DNA from: Dysgonomonas sp. 216
GTDB lineage: Bacteria > Bacteroidota > Bacteroidia > Bacteroidales > Dysgonomonadaceae
Reading direction: 5' to 3'
DNA: 64,000 nucleotides
NCBI RefSeq assembly: GCF_010501065.1
Contig: NZ_QVMM01000011.1
Span: 1-64,000, forward strand
Shown here: positions 43,865 to 52,463 of the stretch, piece after piece
How positions within the stretch are numbered: the first letter of the stretch is position 1
Layout: each line of letters opens with the position of its first letter
Program-made: the position numbers and the translations under genes
The notes under the pieces: generated by a model
Databases searched by the model: none
Told to the model about the DNA's origin: nothing
The model's input: the letters and a program-made list of their open reading frames with translations, nothing else

Positions 43865-45337
43865 ATGAAAATTCTGAAAAAATTATATACAATACTTCTT
43901 GCGGTAGTTATTCTTTCCGCATCAGGTTGTTCAGATAGTTGGTTCGATACAGAGGATTCATCACAAATATATAATCCGAAAGCAAAATCATTGCTTATCG
44001 GGGCATATGGATATATGAATCAAGCAGGCAATATCTTTGACGGTCACGACGATTTTGGCTATATGTCTATAATGTTGAAATCCGATTTAATGTCTGAGGA
44101 TATGGCGTTACAGCAGAGTACATATTTTATTTTTGATTATAAATTCGACTATTGGGCCTCTACATATGTGAAGCCTGCTCAGGATTGGACATTTTTCTAT
44201 GGTATTGCTTCAAAAGCGAATAGTATCATTGATATAATCGATTTGGATACAGAAGATCCGGACATGAAGGCTTATTTAGGGCAGGCTTATGCTCTTAGAG
44301 GAATGGCTTACTTTTATCTGATACAACGTTACCAACAAACTTATAAAGGAAATGAAGATGCTCAGGGATTACCTATTTGGCTTAGTTCAAAAGACAATAA
44401 GGACGAAGAGTATGGTTATAGAGCTTCGGTACAAACAGTATATGATCGTATTGATGCCGATTTTCTTAAAGCTATCCCTTTGCTAGATGGTTGGAAGCGT
44501 CCTGAAAAGCTAAACAAAGTATATATTGATAAGAGTGTAGCTGCTGGGTTATATGCTAGGGTTTGTTTAGTGAAGAATGATTGGGATAATGCCGCTTATT
44601 ATGCTAATATGGCCCGTCAAGACTATTCTGTTCTGACAGCTACAGAGTTTGCTACAGAAGGATTTAATAATATAAATTCGAAAGAATGGATGTGGGGTGG
44701 CGATATTGATGCTGAATCTTCATCGGTATATGCATCGTTCTTTTCTCATATAGGATCATATGATTCGGGTTATGGCGGTTTAGGAGGTTATAAAAAAATA
44801 GATGCTCGTTTATATAGTCAAATGTCTTTCAACGATATACGTAGATCTTGGTTTAAAGTTGCAGGTTCGGGGTATAGTTATACCGAACAGGAACAAAAAT
44901 TTCCTAATTATACCAATTTGAAGTTTAAAAAGACTAATAACTGGGAGGGTGATTATTTGTACATGCGTGTGTCTGAGATGGTTCTAATAGAGGCTGAGGC
45001 ATTGGCCAGAAGCGGACAAGAAGGTCCTGCAGCCGATGTTTTGAAAGAATTAATGAAAGAAAGAGATTCTTCTTGGAATAAAACATCAGTTACGGGTGAC
45101 GAAGTTTATTTACAACGTCGTCTGGAATTGTGGGGAGAAGGGTTTGCTAATTACGATTTGTTACGGTTGAAAAAAGGTGTTGATCGTTCTTATGAAGGAA
45201 CAAATCACTTGTCGGGTGCTACATATAAGATTGAACCAAATAGCTGGTATTTCTTGTATAAAATTCCTCAACGAGAAATTGATAACAACCCTGATATAAA
45301 TGAAGAAGATCAAAACCCAACTCCTATAGGAAAGTAA
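43865..45337 (+). CDS. SusD/RagB-like surface lipoprotein
   Basis: A 490-residue outer-membrane lipoprotein with lipobox LSASGC (Cys at about 22) and the SusD helical (TPR-like) core: GQAYALRGMAYFYLIQRYQ near 140 and, near the C-terminus, RRLELWGEGFANYDLLRLKK, the family's conserved ending. It acts as the substrate-binding lid on the SusC transporter. The downstream lipoprotein gene is 19 nt away. Confidence 0.95.
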   Translation: MKILKKLYTILLAVVILSASGCSDSWFDTEDSSQIYNPKAKSLLIGAYGYMNQAGNIFDGHDDFGYMSIMLKSDLMSEDMALQQSTYFIFDYKFDYWASTYVKPAQDWTFFYGIASKANSIIDIIDLDTEDPDMKAYLGQAYALRGMAYFYLIQRYQQTYKGNEDAQGLPIWLSSKDNKDEEYGYRASVQTVYDRIDADFLKAIPLLDGWKRPEKLNKVYIDKSVAAGLYARVCLVKNDWDNAAYYANMARQDYSVLTATEFATEGFNNINSKEWMWGGDIDAESSSVYASFFSHIGSYDSGYGGLGGYKKIDARLYSQMSFNDIRRSWFKVAGSGYSYTEQEQKFPNYTNLKFKKTNNWEGDYLYMRVSEMVLIEAEALARSGQEGPAADVLKELMKERDSSWNKTSVTGDEVYLQRRLELWGEGFANYDLLRLKKGVDRSYEGTNHLSGATYKIEPNSWYFLYKIPQREIDNNPDINEEDQNPTPIGK

Positions 45338-45356
45338 ACAAATAAAAATAATTGAT

Positions 45357-46091
45357 ATGAAAATTACAAAAATATTATCATTATTGCTTGTCGCTTTATT
45401 TATATACAGTTGTTCGGATGATGATAAATTATCGGATTCTTATAAAAAAGCAAGCAAGGCAACAACAACCACTGGCGATGTAAGTGAAGATTATGGAGCA
45501 GTACTTATTACTATTGGTAATAAAATAGAAAACGACGGAGGTGCAGATGTTTTAGCATATGGAATATGTTATAGTGAAACAGACACTGAACCCACAATAG
45601 AAGCTGGTTGTAAATATACTGCGGCAACATCTTTTAATGCAGAAACATTGTTATATGCAGATACGTTGAAAGCTTTAAAAGCAGAAACTAATTATTATTA
45701 CAGATCGTATGCTTTAAACTCTCAAGGTGTATCTTATGGAGAGGTAAAATCTGTTATAACAGGTGAAATACCTATTGTAAGAGGTATATTTTACTCAGAA
45801 ATATTTGGTGGTGCTTGGTATGTAGAGGTTGGTGTTATCGAATTTATGGGGTATTACCTTATAAAAGATGTTTATGGAGATGGTTATGACTTGAGTGTTA
45901 CTGTAGATGCTGAAGATAATGTTATAGTTTCCTCTCAGCCCGCATGGACTCATGCATCTTATGGGCCGGTGTATGTGAGGACACTATCTCCATTGAAGAA
46001 AAATGGCAATCAGTTACTAATGAATGTTCAACATTATGTTTCGGCTGGTACCTTCGGTACTTTTGTCGAAAGACTTGTTTTACCTGAATAA
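45357..46091 (+). CDS. SusE/F-position surface lipoprotein with Fn3-like domain
   Basis: A 244-residue lipoprotein (lipobox IYSC, Cys at about 19) in the position where SusE/F-like accessory proteins usually lie. Residues about 40-140 look like a fibronectin-III-type module of the Bacteroidetes kind (VLAYGICYSETD and TNYYYRSYALNSQGVSYGEV). The second half is beta-rich (about 145-240) with no recognised domain. It probably helps bind the substrate at the cell surface. A terminator follows 16 nt after the stop. Confidence 0.8.
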   Translation: MKITKILSLLLVALFIYSCSDDDKLSDSYKKASKATTTTGDVSEDYGAVLITIGNKIENDGGADVLAYGICYSETDTEPTIEAGCKYTAATSFNAETLLYADTLKALKAETNYYYRSYALNSQGVSYGEVKSVITGEIPIVRGIFYSEIFGGAWYVEVGVIEFMGYYLIKDVYGDGYDLSVTVDAEDNVIVSSQPAWTHASYGPVYVRTLSPLKKNGNQLLMNVQHYVSAGTFGTFVERLVLPE

Positions 46092-46106
46092 AATATTTTT
46101 ATTATA

Positions 46107-46145
46107 AAAAAAGGTTGTCTGGTTTGTTTCCGGGCAACCTTTTTT
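46107..46145 (+). terminator. Terminator of the susC-susD-lipoprotein operon
   Basis: AAAAAAGGTTG (46107-46117) pairs with CAACCTTTTTT (46135-46145), with further weak pairs inside. The M16 gene downstream therefore likely has its own transcript. Confidence 0.85.
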
Positions 46146-46184
46146 GTATAAGGCCTGCGCAAGGCAGTTAAAAGGGAATAAAAC

Positions 46185-46215
46185 TTTCGTAAAAATATTA
46201 TAAATATTATATTTG
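46185..46215 (+). promoter_or_regulatory. Promoter of the M16 peptidase gene
   Basis: TTTC (46185-46188, one mismatch), 19 nt, TATATTTG (46208-46215). The ATG follows at 46244. Confidence 0.65.
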
Positions 46216-46243
46216 TTACATAATTAATAAATCAACAATAGGT

Positions 46244-49138
46244 ATGAGAAAACGATTAAAAATTTCTGTCCTGGTTATGCTTGTTGCCTTTTTAGGAACA
46301 ACAGTATACGCCCAAGGATTGAAAGCATTTAAGCTACCTAACGGGCTTAGTGTTTTTGTGTACGAAGACGAAACAGCTACCGAGGTTTTCGGGCAAGTTG
46401 TTTTTAATGTTGGGGCTAAAGACGAGCCTTCTAATTATACAGGGCTGGCTCACTATCTTGAGCATGTTCTGTTTAAGGGAACAGAAAAAATAGGAGCTTT
46501 GAATTGGGAAAAAGAAAAGCCTGTTTATGAGCAGATTATTCAGAAATACGATGAACGTGCCTCCGAAACAGATCCTGTAAAAAGAGAAGAAATTGATAAA
46601 GAAATTAATAAACTGACTGTAGAAGCGGCTAAATATGGTTTGACAAACGAATTTGCAGCCCTTACAGAAGGTATGGGAGGGATAGGTCTTAATGCCGGAA
46701 CATCGTACGATTACACGGTATATTATAACAAGTTTCCACCTAGTCAGGTTTATAAATGGCTAGACCTAAACTCGGAAAGGTTGATTAACCCTGTGTTCAG
46801 GGCTTTCCAAACCGAGCTTGAAACTGTGTATGAAGAGTATAACAGGATGATGAATAATCCGAGCAGACAATTAAGTAATTTCTTATTTAAGTCGATATTT
46901 GAAAATCACCCTTATTCGCGTTCGGTAATAGGATTTCCCGAGCATTTGAAAAATCCTCAACTAAGCGAACTTATAGGTTTTTATAATAATTGGTATGTTC
47001 CTGAAAATATGGCTCTTATATTAGCTGGAAAAGTAAAAGTTCAGGATGTGCTTCCTGTTGTAAGAGAAAAATTCGGACGTCTTGAAAATAAGGCTTTGCC
47101 CGAAAGAATAATGTATCCCGAAACCGAATTTAAAGGAAGAAAAGAACTAAAGGCTAAAATAGGAAACTATCCGTTGTTATTTATGATTTATAAGGGTATC
47201 GAAGGTGGTCACCCCGATGAAATAGCATTGGATATTTGTTTAAGTATATTATCGAATAGTAACGAAACCGGGCTTATCGATAAATTGAGTATCGATGGAG
47301 ATGTAATGAATGTAGGTGCCGGTGCGCTGACCTTGAAAGAAAGAGGGCGCATAATGATAAATGCAGTTCCTTACTACGACCCCAATCAACGCAGATATAG
47401 CTCAATGAAGTCTTTGGAAAAAATGCTTCAGGAGAAAATTGATAAATTGAAGAAAGGCGAATTTGAAGACTGGCTTGTTGAGTCGATAAAAAACAATATG
47501 ATTCGCCAGTATGATATGGGTATGGAATCTACCGATTTTAAAGTTAATCAAATATCTCAGGCCTTCATATATGGTCAGGATATGGGCGAATTCCTTAACT
47601 ATAAAGAACGCGTATCTGCTATAACAACAGAACAGATTAAAGAAATTGCTAAAAAATATTTTACTGACGATTTCTTAGTACTAAATATCAGCGAAGGAAA
47701 ACGTGAGAAAAACGAAAAGCTAAAGAAACCCGAATATGAGGCTTTAGAAGCTCCACAAGATGCAAAATCGGATTATGCAAAATTATTGGAATTAACCTCT
47801 ATACGTTATTCTTCTCCTGTATTTACCGATTTCGATAAGGTAAAAATGAAGTCGGTTAATGATAAATCGAAACTATTCTATACCAAAAATGAAGACAACG
47901 AGGTCTTTACCCTTATTATAAAATATGGTATCGGAGCCGAAAAAATGCCACATTTACCACTTGCTACATTATTGATGAATAATGCCGGTATTATGGGGCA
48001 AATGAAAGCTCAGGAAGTAAAACAAGCTTTCAGTAATTTGGGTGCTACATGTGCATATCGGGTAGATGACAATTATCTGTATGTTATAATGAGTGGTATA
48101 GATGCAAATTTGGAGGCTTCGTGTAATTTGCTTACACGTCAGATTTTATTCCCCGATTTGGATGAAAAACAAATGAATAATGTAAAAGGTATGGAAGCGC
48201 AAAGCCGTATGTTTGAAGATAAATCGACAAGCGGATTGAGTAATGCATTAGACAAATACATTTATTACCAGAAGAAATCGGAATATATCGACAGGCCTTC
48301 TTTCTTTAGTATTTTAGATTTGACTGTAGGTAATATGACCGGCGAATTCCAGCGTGCTACCGATTACGAAGCAGAGATTCATTATGTAGGTAACTACGAT
48401 TTTGATGTTGCATATGATATTTTGAGTAAAAATTTACCATTAAAACAAGGTGAAAAAGCATCAACATCTCCCGAAATCAAAGATAGGGTTGAGTATAAAG
48501 GAAATACAATTTATTTTGTAGGCGACCGAGATGCTCAGCAAAGTAACATATCTTTCTATATCGAAGGAGAAAATAATACAAACGAGTCGGATGTTGTAAG
48601 ACGTGCTTTCAATGCTTATTTCTCCGGAGGGTTTAATGGGCTGATAATGAAGGAGATTCGCGAATATCGTTCTATGGCATATACTGCATATGGTCAAGTA
48701 TCGCCTCCTCCGGTAGAGAATAAAAAAGATTTTTTTGTAGGTTATGTAGGTACTCAGGCCGATAAGGTATTAGATGCATTGGAGGTTTACACGGGGCTGT
48801 TGAATGATATGCCTTTACATCCGGACAGAATAACTAATATCAAAAACTATCTGAAAGAAACAGAGCAAAACTATAAGCCCGAGTTCCGTTCTTTAAGCCT
48901 TACCATACAATCGTGGAAAGAGCGTGGATATACAGAAGATCCGGCAAAAGAAAATTTAGCTAAAATAGAGGCTTTAACATTTGACGATATAGTTGACTAT
49001 TATAACAAACACGTAAAAGGCCGTCCTTATGTAATTGGTATTGTAGGCGATCCGAAAGATATTGATACAAAGGCATTGGAAAAATACGGAAAAGTTGTAA
49101 AATTAGATTCTAAACATTTGTACGACAACAGATTCTAA
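46244..49138 (+). CDS. Secreted M16-family zinc metallopeptidase (double-length)
   Basis: A 964-residue protein with a signal peptide (1-23, ending VYAQ) and two M16 (pitrilysin/insulinase-like) halves. The active half carries the inverted zinc motif HxxEH (H70, E73, H74 in AHYLEHVLF), with the third ligand in the TELETVYEEYNRM segment (about 190). The C-terminal half (about 510-964) is the inactive partner-type domain, closing as a clamshell that degrades short peptides. It sits directly after the SusC/D operon, with its own promoter, suggesting breakdown of imported or surface-bound peptides. Confidence 0.93.
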   Translation: MRKRLKISVLVMLVAFLGTTVYAQGLKAFKLPNGLSVFVYEDETATEVFGQVVFNVGAKDEPSNYTGLAHYLEHVLFKGTEKIGALNWEKEKPVYEQIIQKYDERASETDPVKREEIDKEINKLTVEAAKYGLTNEFAALTEGMGGIGLNAGTSYDYTVYYNKFPPSQVYKWLDLNSERLINPVFRAFQTELETVYEEYNRMMNNPSRQLSNFLFKSIFENHPYSRSVIGFPEHLKNPQLSELIGFYNNWYVPENMALILAGKVKVQDVLPVVREKFGRLENKALPERIMYPETEFKGRKELKAKIGNYPLLFMIYKGIEGGHPDEIALDICLSILSNSNETGLIDKLSIDGDVMNVGAGALTLKERGRIMINAVPYYDPNQRRYSSMKSLEKMLQEKIDKLKKGEFEDWLVESIKNNMIRQYDMGMESTDFKVNQISQAFIYGQDMGEFLNYKERVSAITTEQIKEIAKKYFTDDFLVLNISEGKREKNEKLKKPEYEALEAPQDAKSDYAKLLELTSIRYSSPVFTDFDKVKMKSVNDKSKLFYTKNEDNEVFTLIIKYGIGAEKMPHLPLATLLMNNAGIMGQMKAQEVKQAFSNLGATCAYRVDDNYLYVIMSGIDANLEASCNLLTRQILFPDLDEKQMNNVKGMEAQSRMFEDKSTSGLSNALDKYIYYQKKSEYIDRPSFFSILDLTVGNMTGEFQRATDYEAEIHYVGNYDFDVAYDILSKNLPLKQGEKASTSPEIKDRVEYKGNTIYFVGDRDAQQSNISFYIEGENNTNESDVVRRAFNAYFSGGFNGLIMKEIREYRSMAYTAYGQVSPPPVENKKDFFVGYVGTQADKVLDALEVYTGLLNDMPLHPDRITNIKNYLKETEQNYKPEFRSLSLTIQSWKERGYTEDPAKENLAKIEALTFDDIVDYYNKHVKGRPYVIGIVGDPKDIDTKALEKYGKVVKLDSKHLYDNRF

Positions 49139-49159
49139 TAATACAGAATTTATATAGCT

Positions 49160-49194
49160 AAAAAGAGTAACTCTACAAAGGAGTTACTCTTTTT
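49160..49194 (+). terminator. Terminator of the M16 peptidase gene
   Basis: A perfect 14-bp stem AAAAAGAGTAACTC / GAGTTACTCTTTTT (49160-49173 and 49181-49194), loop TACAAAG, followed by a T-run. Confidence 0.92.
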
Positions 49195-49515
49195 GTTTTT
49201 TAATAATAAATGATGATAATGGTCTCGAAAATCATTATAAATTGGTATTGTCGGGTATTACCCGATAACCGAACTTTGTAACTATTAATTTATATCGTAA
49301 GTATAAACAAAATAAAAAGGAAACCATACTTGTTCTATAAAAATTAGATTTCTATAGATAGTTTTTTAGTTGATCGTTCGAACCCTTGCTGACGTGATGT
49401 CGGCGAGGGTTTATATTATTAGTGCTAATTGGTAGTTGATTTTATCTATATACTGATTGCTGATGGGGAAACAAATATTGATAAACAATTGCAATGAATA
49501 AAAAAACAGAAAAAC
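49195..49515. other. Non-coding region with two palindromes
   Basis: No plausible gene. It contains a perfect 15-nt palindrome TCGGGTA-t-TACCCGA (49251-49265) and a 13-bp stem-loop with two G-T wobbles (49381-49393 and 49399-49411). Two copies of the dispersed repeat follow. Confidence 0.5.
49381..49411 (+). other. Stem-loop in the dnaN upstream region
   Basis: AACCCTTGCTGAC (49381-49393), loop GTGAT, GTCGGCGAGGGTT (49399-49411). The tail is TATATTATT, so it might end an unrecognised small transcript. Confidence 0.5.
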
Positions 49516-49592
49516 TGTCAGGTGTGTCAGGTTTTTTTGATTTATGCTATTTTACGCGTTGTGAACTATGTGCAATTCTATGTTGATAGAAT
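49516..49592 (+). repeat. Dispersed tandem-heptamer/palindrome repeat, copy C1
   Basis: TGTCAGG at 49516-49522 and 49525-49531, then TTTT (49532-49535), a 39-nt spacer, ATTCTA (49575-49580), loop TGTTGA, TAGAAT (49587-49592). It matches copies A and C2 in every distance. Confidence 0.85.
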
Positions 49593-49710
49593 GCGTTCTT
49601 TAAAATTATACAGCAGCAGTGCAGAATCGATAATTACGCGCAGTTGTAACATAATTAAAGAACAAAAGCCTCCTTACTGCGAAGATATGGAGGGGCGAAA
49701 AAACGAAAAT

Positions 49711-49787
49711 CGTCAGGTATGTCAGGTTTTGAAATTATAAGCTTTATGGTGTGTTTTGGATGAGGTATAATTCTATATTGATAGAAT
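49711..49787 (+). repeat. Dispersed tandem-heptamer/palindrome repeat, copy C2
   Basis: CGTCAGG (49711-49717), TGTCAGG (49720-49726), TTTT (49727-49730), a 39-nt spacer, ATTCTA (49770-49775), loop TATTGA, TAGAAT (49782-49787). It lies 195 nt downstream of copy C1 in the same orientation, ending about 56 nt before the dnaN promoter. Confidence 0.85.
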
Positions 49788-49842
49788 AAATAAAAAAGGC
49801 GAACAACGGCAAGTTAGTATACTGTTATTGCTAATAAAGTTT

Positions 49843-49873
49843 TTTGATTGTAACAAAAATATCTTTACATTTG
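49843..49873 (+). promoter_or_regulatory. Promoter of dnaN
   Basis: TTTG (49843-49846), 19 nt, TACATTTG (49866-49873): full consensus. Predicted transcription start about 49880, 34 nt before the ATG. Confidence 0.85.
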
Positions 49874-49913
49874 TTAGTCGAAGAAATTTAAGAATAAATA
49901 TAAGTTATATATT

Positions 49914-51038
49914 ATGAAATTTGTTGTATCAAGTTCAGCTCTTTTAAGCCACTTACAGGCTATAAGTAAGGTTATTAACTCGAAAAATACTTTACCCATT
50001 TTAGACTGTTTTTTACTGGATTTGCAAGGATCTACCCTTACGTTAACAGCTGCAGATACCGAAACCAGATTAGTTACGTCGTTGGAGATTTCGGAGGTAG
50101 AAGGTCACGGACAGTTAGCGATAAATGCGAAAAACTTATTAGACCCGTTAAAGGAGCTACCCGACCAACCGTTAAGATTTGAGATAAACGATGAAAATCT
50201 TGAGGTGTTCATTTATTTTCATAATGGTAAATATAATTTTATAGGACAAAACGGAATTGATTATCCACAACCAAAAGAGTTGACAGAGTCGGTAATAGAT
50301 ATAAGTATCGATCCGCAGATATTACTGTCGGGAATAAATCATACTCTGTTTGCCAGCGCTGATGACGAACTGCGTCCGGTTATGAATGGAGTTTACTTTG
50401 ATATAACAACAGATGATCTGACATTTGTGGCATCGGATGGGCATAAGCTTGTGCGTTTTAAAACATTAGCGGCAAAGGGAGCGGAAAGAGCATCGTTTAT
50501 TCTGCCTAAGAAGCCGGCGAACTTGCTGAAGAGTATATTAGCAAAAGAGTCGGAGAATGTTGAAATTAAATTTGATTCGAACAATGCATACATAAAAATG
50601 GCTAGTTATACAATGACTTGTCGTTTTATAGAAGGACGTTACCCTAATTACAATTCGGTAATACCTCAGGATAATCCAAATAAAGTATTGCTCGACCGTC
50701 AGTCATTTTTGAATGCTCTGAAACGTGTGTCGGTGTTTTCTAATCCGGCAAGTAGCCTTGTAAAGTTGCAATTGTCGGATAATATGATTGTTATTTTTGC
50801 ACAGGATATCGACTTCTCGACAGCTGCCGAAGAAACAATAAATTGCGATTACTCAGGTGTATCGATGAATATAGGGTTTAAATCGAACTTTTTGATAGAA
50901 ATATTAAGTAACATTTCGTCAACAGAAATAACACTAGAGTTGTCCGATCCTTCGCGTGCCGGCTTGATACTTCCTGTAGAAAAAGAGGGAGATGAGGATT
51001 TGCTTATGTTGTTAATGCCAATGATGTTGAACGACTAA
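49914..51038 (+). CDS. dnaN: DNA polymerase III subunit beta (sliding clamp)
   Basis: Ring-shaped dimeric processivity clamp. The 374 residues match the family, with the typical N-terminus MKFVVSSSALLSHLQAISKVI, the FVASDGHKLV region at about 180 and the C-terminus LLMLLMPMML, the usual end next to the partner-binding cleft. Here it is not next to dnaA; the DnaQ-like exonuclease gene follows 83 nt later, a common Bacteroidetes pairing. Confidence 0.97.
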   Translation: MKFVVSSSALLSHLQAISKVINSKNTLPILDCFLLDLQGSTLTLTAADTETRLVTSLEISEVEGHGQLAINAKNLLDPLKELPDQPLRFEINDENLEVFIYFHNGKYNFIGQNGIDYPQPKELTESVIDISIDPQILLSGINHTLFASADDELRPVMNGVYFDITTDDLTFVASDGHKLVRFKTLAAKGAERASFILPKKPANLLKSILAKESENVEIKFDSNNAYIKMASYTMTCRFIEGRYPNYNSVIPQDNPNKVLLDRQSFLNALKRVSVFSNPASSLVKLQLSDNMIVIFAQDIDFSTAAEETINCDYSGVSMNIGFKSNFLIEILSNISSTEITLELSDPSRAGLILPVEKEGDEDLLMLLMPMMLND

Positions 51039-51121
51039 TAAAAGTCTGAATACAAAAAAAATCATAGAAGAAACTTTATTGCAGTTTGTCGGCAGTAAAG
51101 TTTTTTTCATAAAAATAAAAT

Positions 51122-51892
51122 ATGGAATTGAATCTTAAAAATCCGATAGTATTTTTTGACTTAGAAACTACCGGAACCAATATCGTAAAAGACCGTATTG
51201 TAGAGATCTCTTATTTGAAGATTTTTCCTAATGGAAAACAGGAGTCGAAAACTAGGCGTATAAATCCCGAGATGCCTATTCCAGCCGAAGCCTCAGCTGT
51301 ACATCATATCTTCGACGAAGATGTAAAAGATTGCCCAACATTTAAACAGGTAGCTAAATCTTTAAGCGATCAGTTGGAAGGGTGCGATTTAGCGGGTTTT
51401 AACTCCAGCCGTTTCGATATTCCTTTGCTGGCCGAAGAATTTCTTAGGGTAGGGGTAGATATTGATTTCAGCAGGCGAAAATTTATAGATGTACAGATTA
51501 TATTCCATAAAAAAGAACAGCGCACATTAGAGGCTGCATATAAATTTTATTGTGATAAAAATCTGACAGATGCACACTCGGCCGAGGCCGATACTATGGC
51601 TACATACGAAGTTTTAAAGGCTCAATTAGATCGTTATCCTGATTTGGTAAACGATATAGAGACTTTAGCTAAGGAGTATTCAACGTTTAATAATAATGTA
51701 GACTTGTCCGGACGGATAATTCTTGACGAAAACGGAGTTGAAGTATTTAACTTTGGTAAGCATAAAGGAAAATCGGTAGCTCACATATTAAAAACCGAGC
51801 CAAGTTTTTATGCTTGGATGATGGATAGTGAGTTCCCCTTGAATACCAAACAAGTACTTACGAAAATAAAACTTCGTGAGATGAGTAAATAA
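51122..51892 (+). CDS. DnaQ-like 3'-5' exonuclease with C-terminal DUF3820-like domain
   Basis: A 256-residue protein. The N-terminal DEDDh exonuclease domain (about 8-175) has FFDLETTGT (D13, E15) and the later AHSAEADT with catalytic His and Asp. The C-terminal piece (about 205-250), FNFGKHKGKSVAHILKTEPSFYAWM, resembles DUF3820, found at the end of similar exonucleases. It may proofread with DNA polymerase III, which fits the dnaN neighbour, or act as a separate repair nuclease. It lacks polymerase-binding features that would make it clearly dnaQ. Confidence 0.88.
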   Translation: MELNLKNPIVFFDLETTGTNIVKDRIVEISYLKIFPNGKQESKTRRINPEMPIPAEASAVHHIFDEDVKDCPTFKQVAKSLSDQLEGCDLAGFNSSRFDIPLLAEEFLRVGVDIDFSRRKFIDVQIIFHKKEQRTLEAAYKFYCDKNLTDAHSAEADTMATYEVLKAQLDRYPDLVNDIETLAKEYSTFNNNVDLSGRIILDENGVEVFNFGKHKGKSVAHILKTEPSFYAWMMDSEFPLNTKQVLTKIKLREMSK

Positions 51893-51933
51893 TAAAAAGA
51901 ACCAATAGGAGTTAAAAAAAGGTTTAATAAAAG

Positions 51934-51964
51934 TTTGTTTATGTTTATATTTTAGTTTTATTTG
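51934..51964 (+). promoter_or_regulatory. Promoter of the TRL-like gene
   Basis: TTTG (51934-51937), 19 nt, TTTATTTG (51957-51964, one mismatch to TAnnTTTG). Leader about 100 nt. Confidence 0.65.
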
Positions 51965-52072
51965 CACTCGCTTAACATCCGTTGTTGCGGCTAAAATGTT
52001 TCGGAATACGGGTTTCAGGCAAACTATACTAAGCTAACAATTAATTAACTTTTAGAAAAAAAACTAAAAACA

Positions 52073-52387
52073 ATGAAAAAATTATTTCTTTCTTGTGCAG
52101 TAGTTGCTTCTTTGGCTTTATCAAGCTGTGGTGCTGCTTTTGGTCCAGTAGGTGCTCTTTACACAGACGTTACAATGAAAAACGACATCGTTGATGGTGC
52201 AACTCTTGGTTCTAAAGTAGGAAAATCTGAAGCAAAAAGCTACTTAGGCCTTATTGCTATTGGCGATGCAGGTGTTGAAGCTGCAGCTAAAGCTGCTGGT
52301 ATCAAAAAAATCAGCCACGTTGATATGCATACAAACTCAATTCTAGGTATAATTAATACTTATACTTTAGTTGTTTACGGAGAATAA
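52073..52387 (+). CDS. TRL-like small lipoprotein
   Basis: A 104-residue protein with lipobox LSSC (Cys19) and the TRL-family body: PVGALYTDVTMKND, KVGKSEAKSYLGLIAIGDAGVEAAAKAAGI and HVDMHTNSILGIINTYTLVVYG. The family is small, periplasmic and of unknown role. Single-gene unit with a promoter and terminator. Confidence 0.88.
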   Translation: MKKLFLSCAVVASLALSSCGAAFGPVGALYTDVTMKNDIVDGATLGSKVGKSEAKSYLGLIAIGDAGVEAAAKAAGIKKISHVDMHTNSILGIINTYTLVVYGE

Positions 52388-52411
52388 TAAAGTTCGTATA
52401 ACAAACATAAG

Positions 52412-52447
52412 TAAGAGAAGCCTGTCGTAAGGTTTCTCTTATTTTTT
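52412..52447 (+). terminator. Terminator of the TRL-like gene
   Basis: TAAGAGAA-g-CCT (52412-52423) pairs with AGG-t-TTCTCTTA (52430-52441), followed by TTTTTT. Confidence 0.82.
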
Positions 52448-52463
52448 ATATATATTTGTGGGT

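Noticed and set aside
49522..49740. A 72-codon frame running through repeat copies C1 and C2
   Set aside because: It starts with GTG inside a heptamer, spans non-coding repeats and has no protein-like composition.
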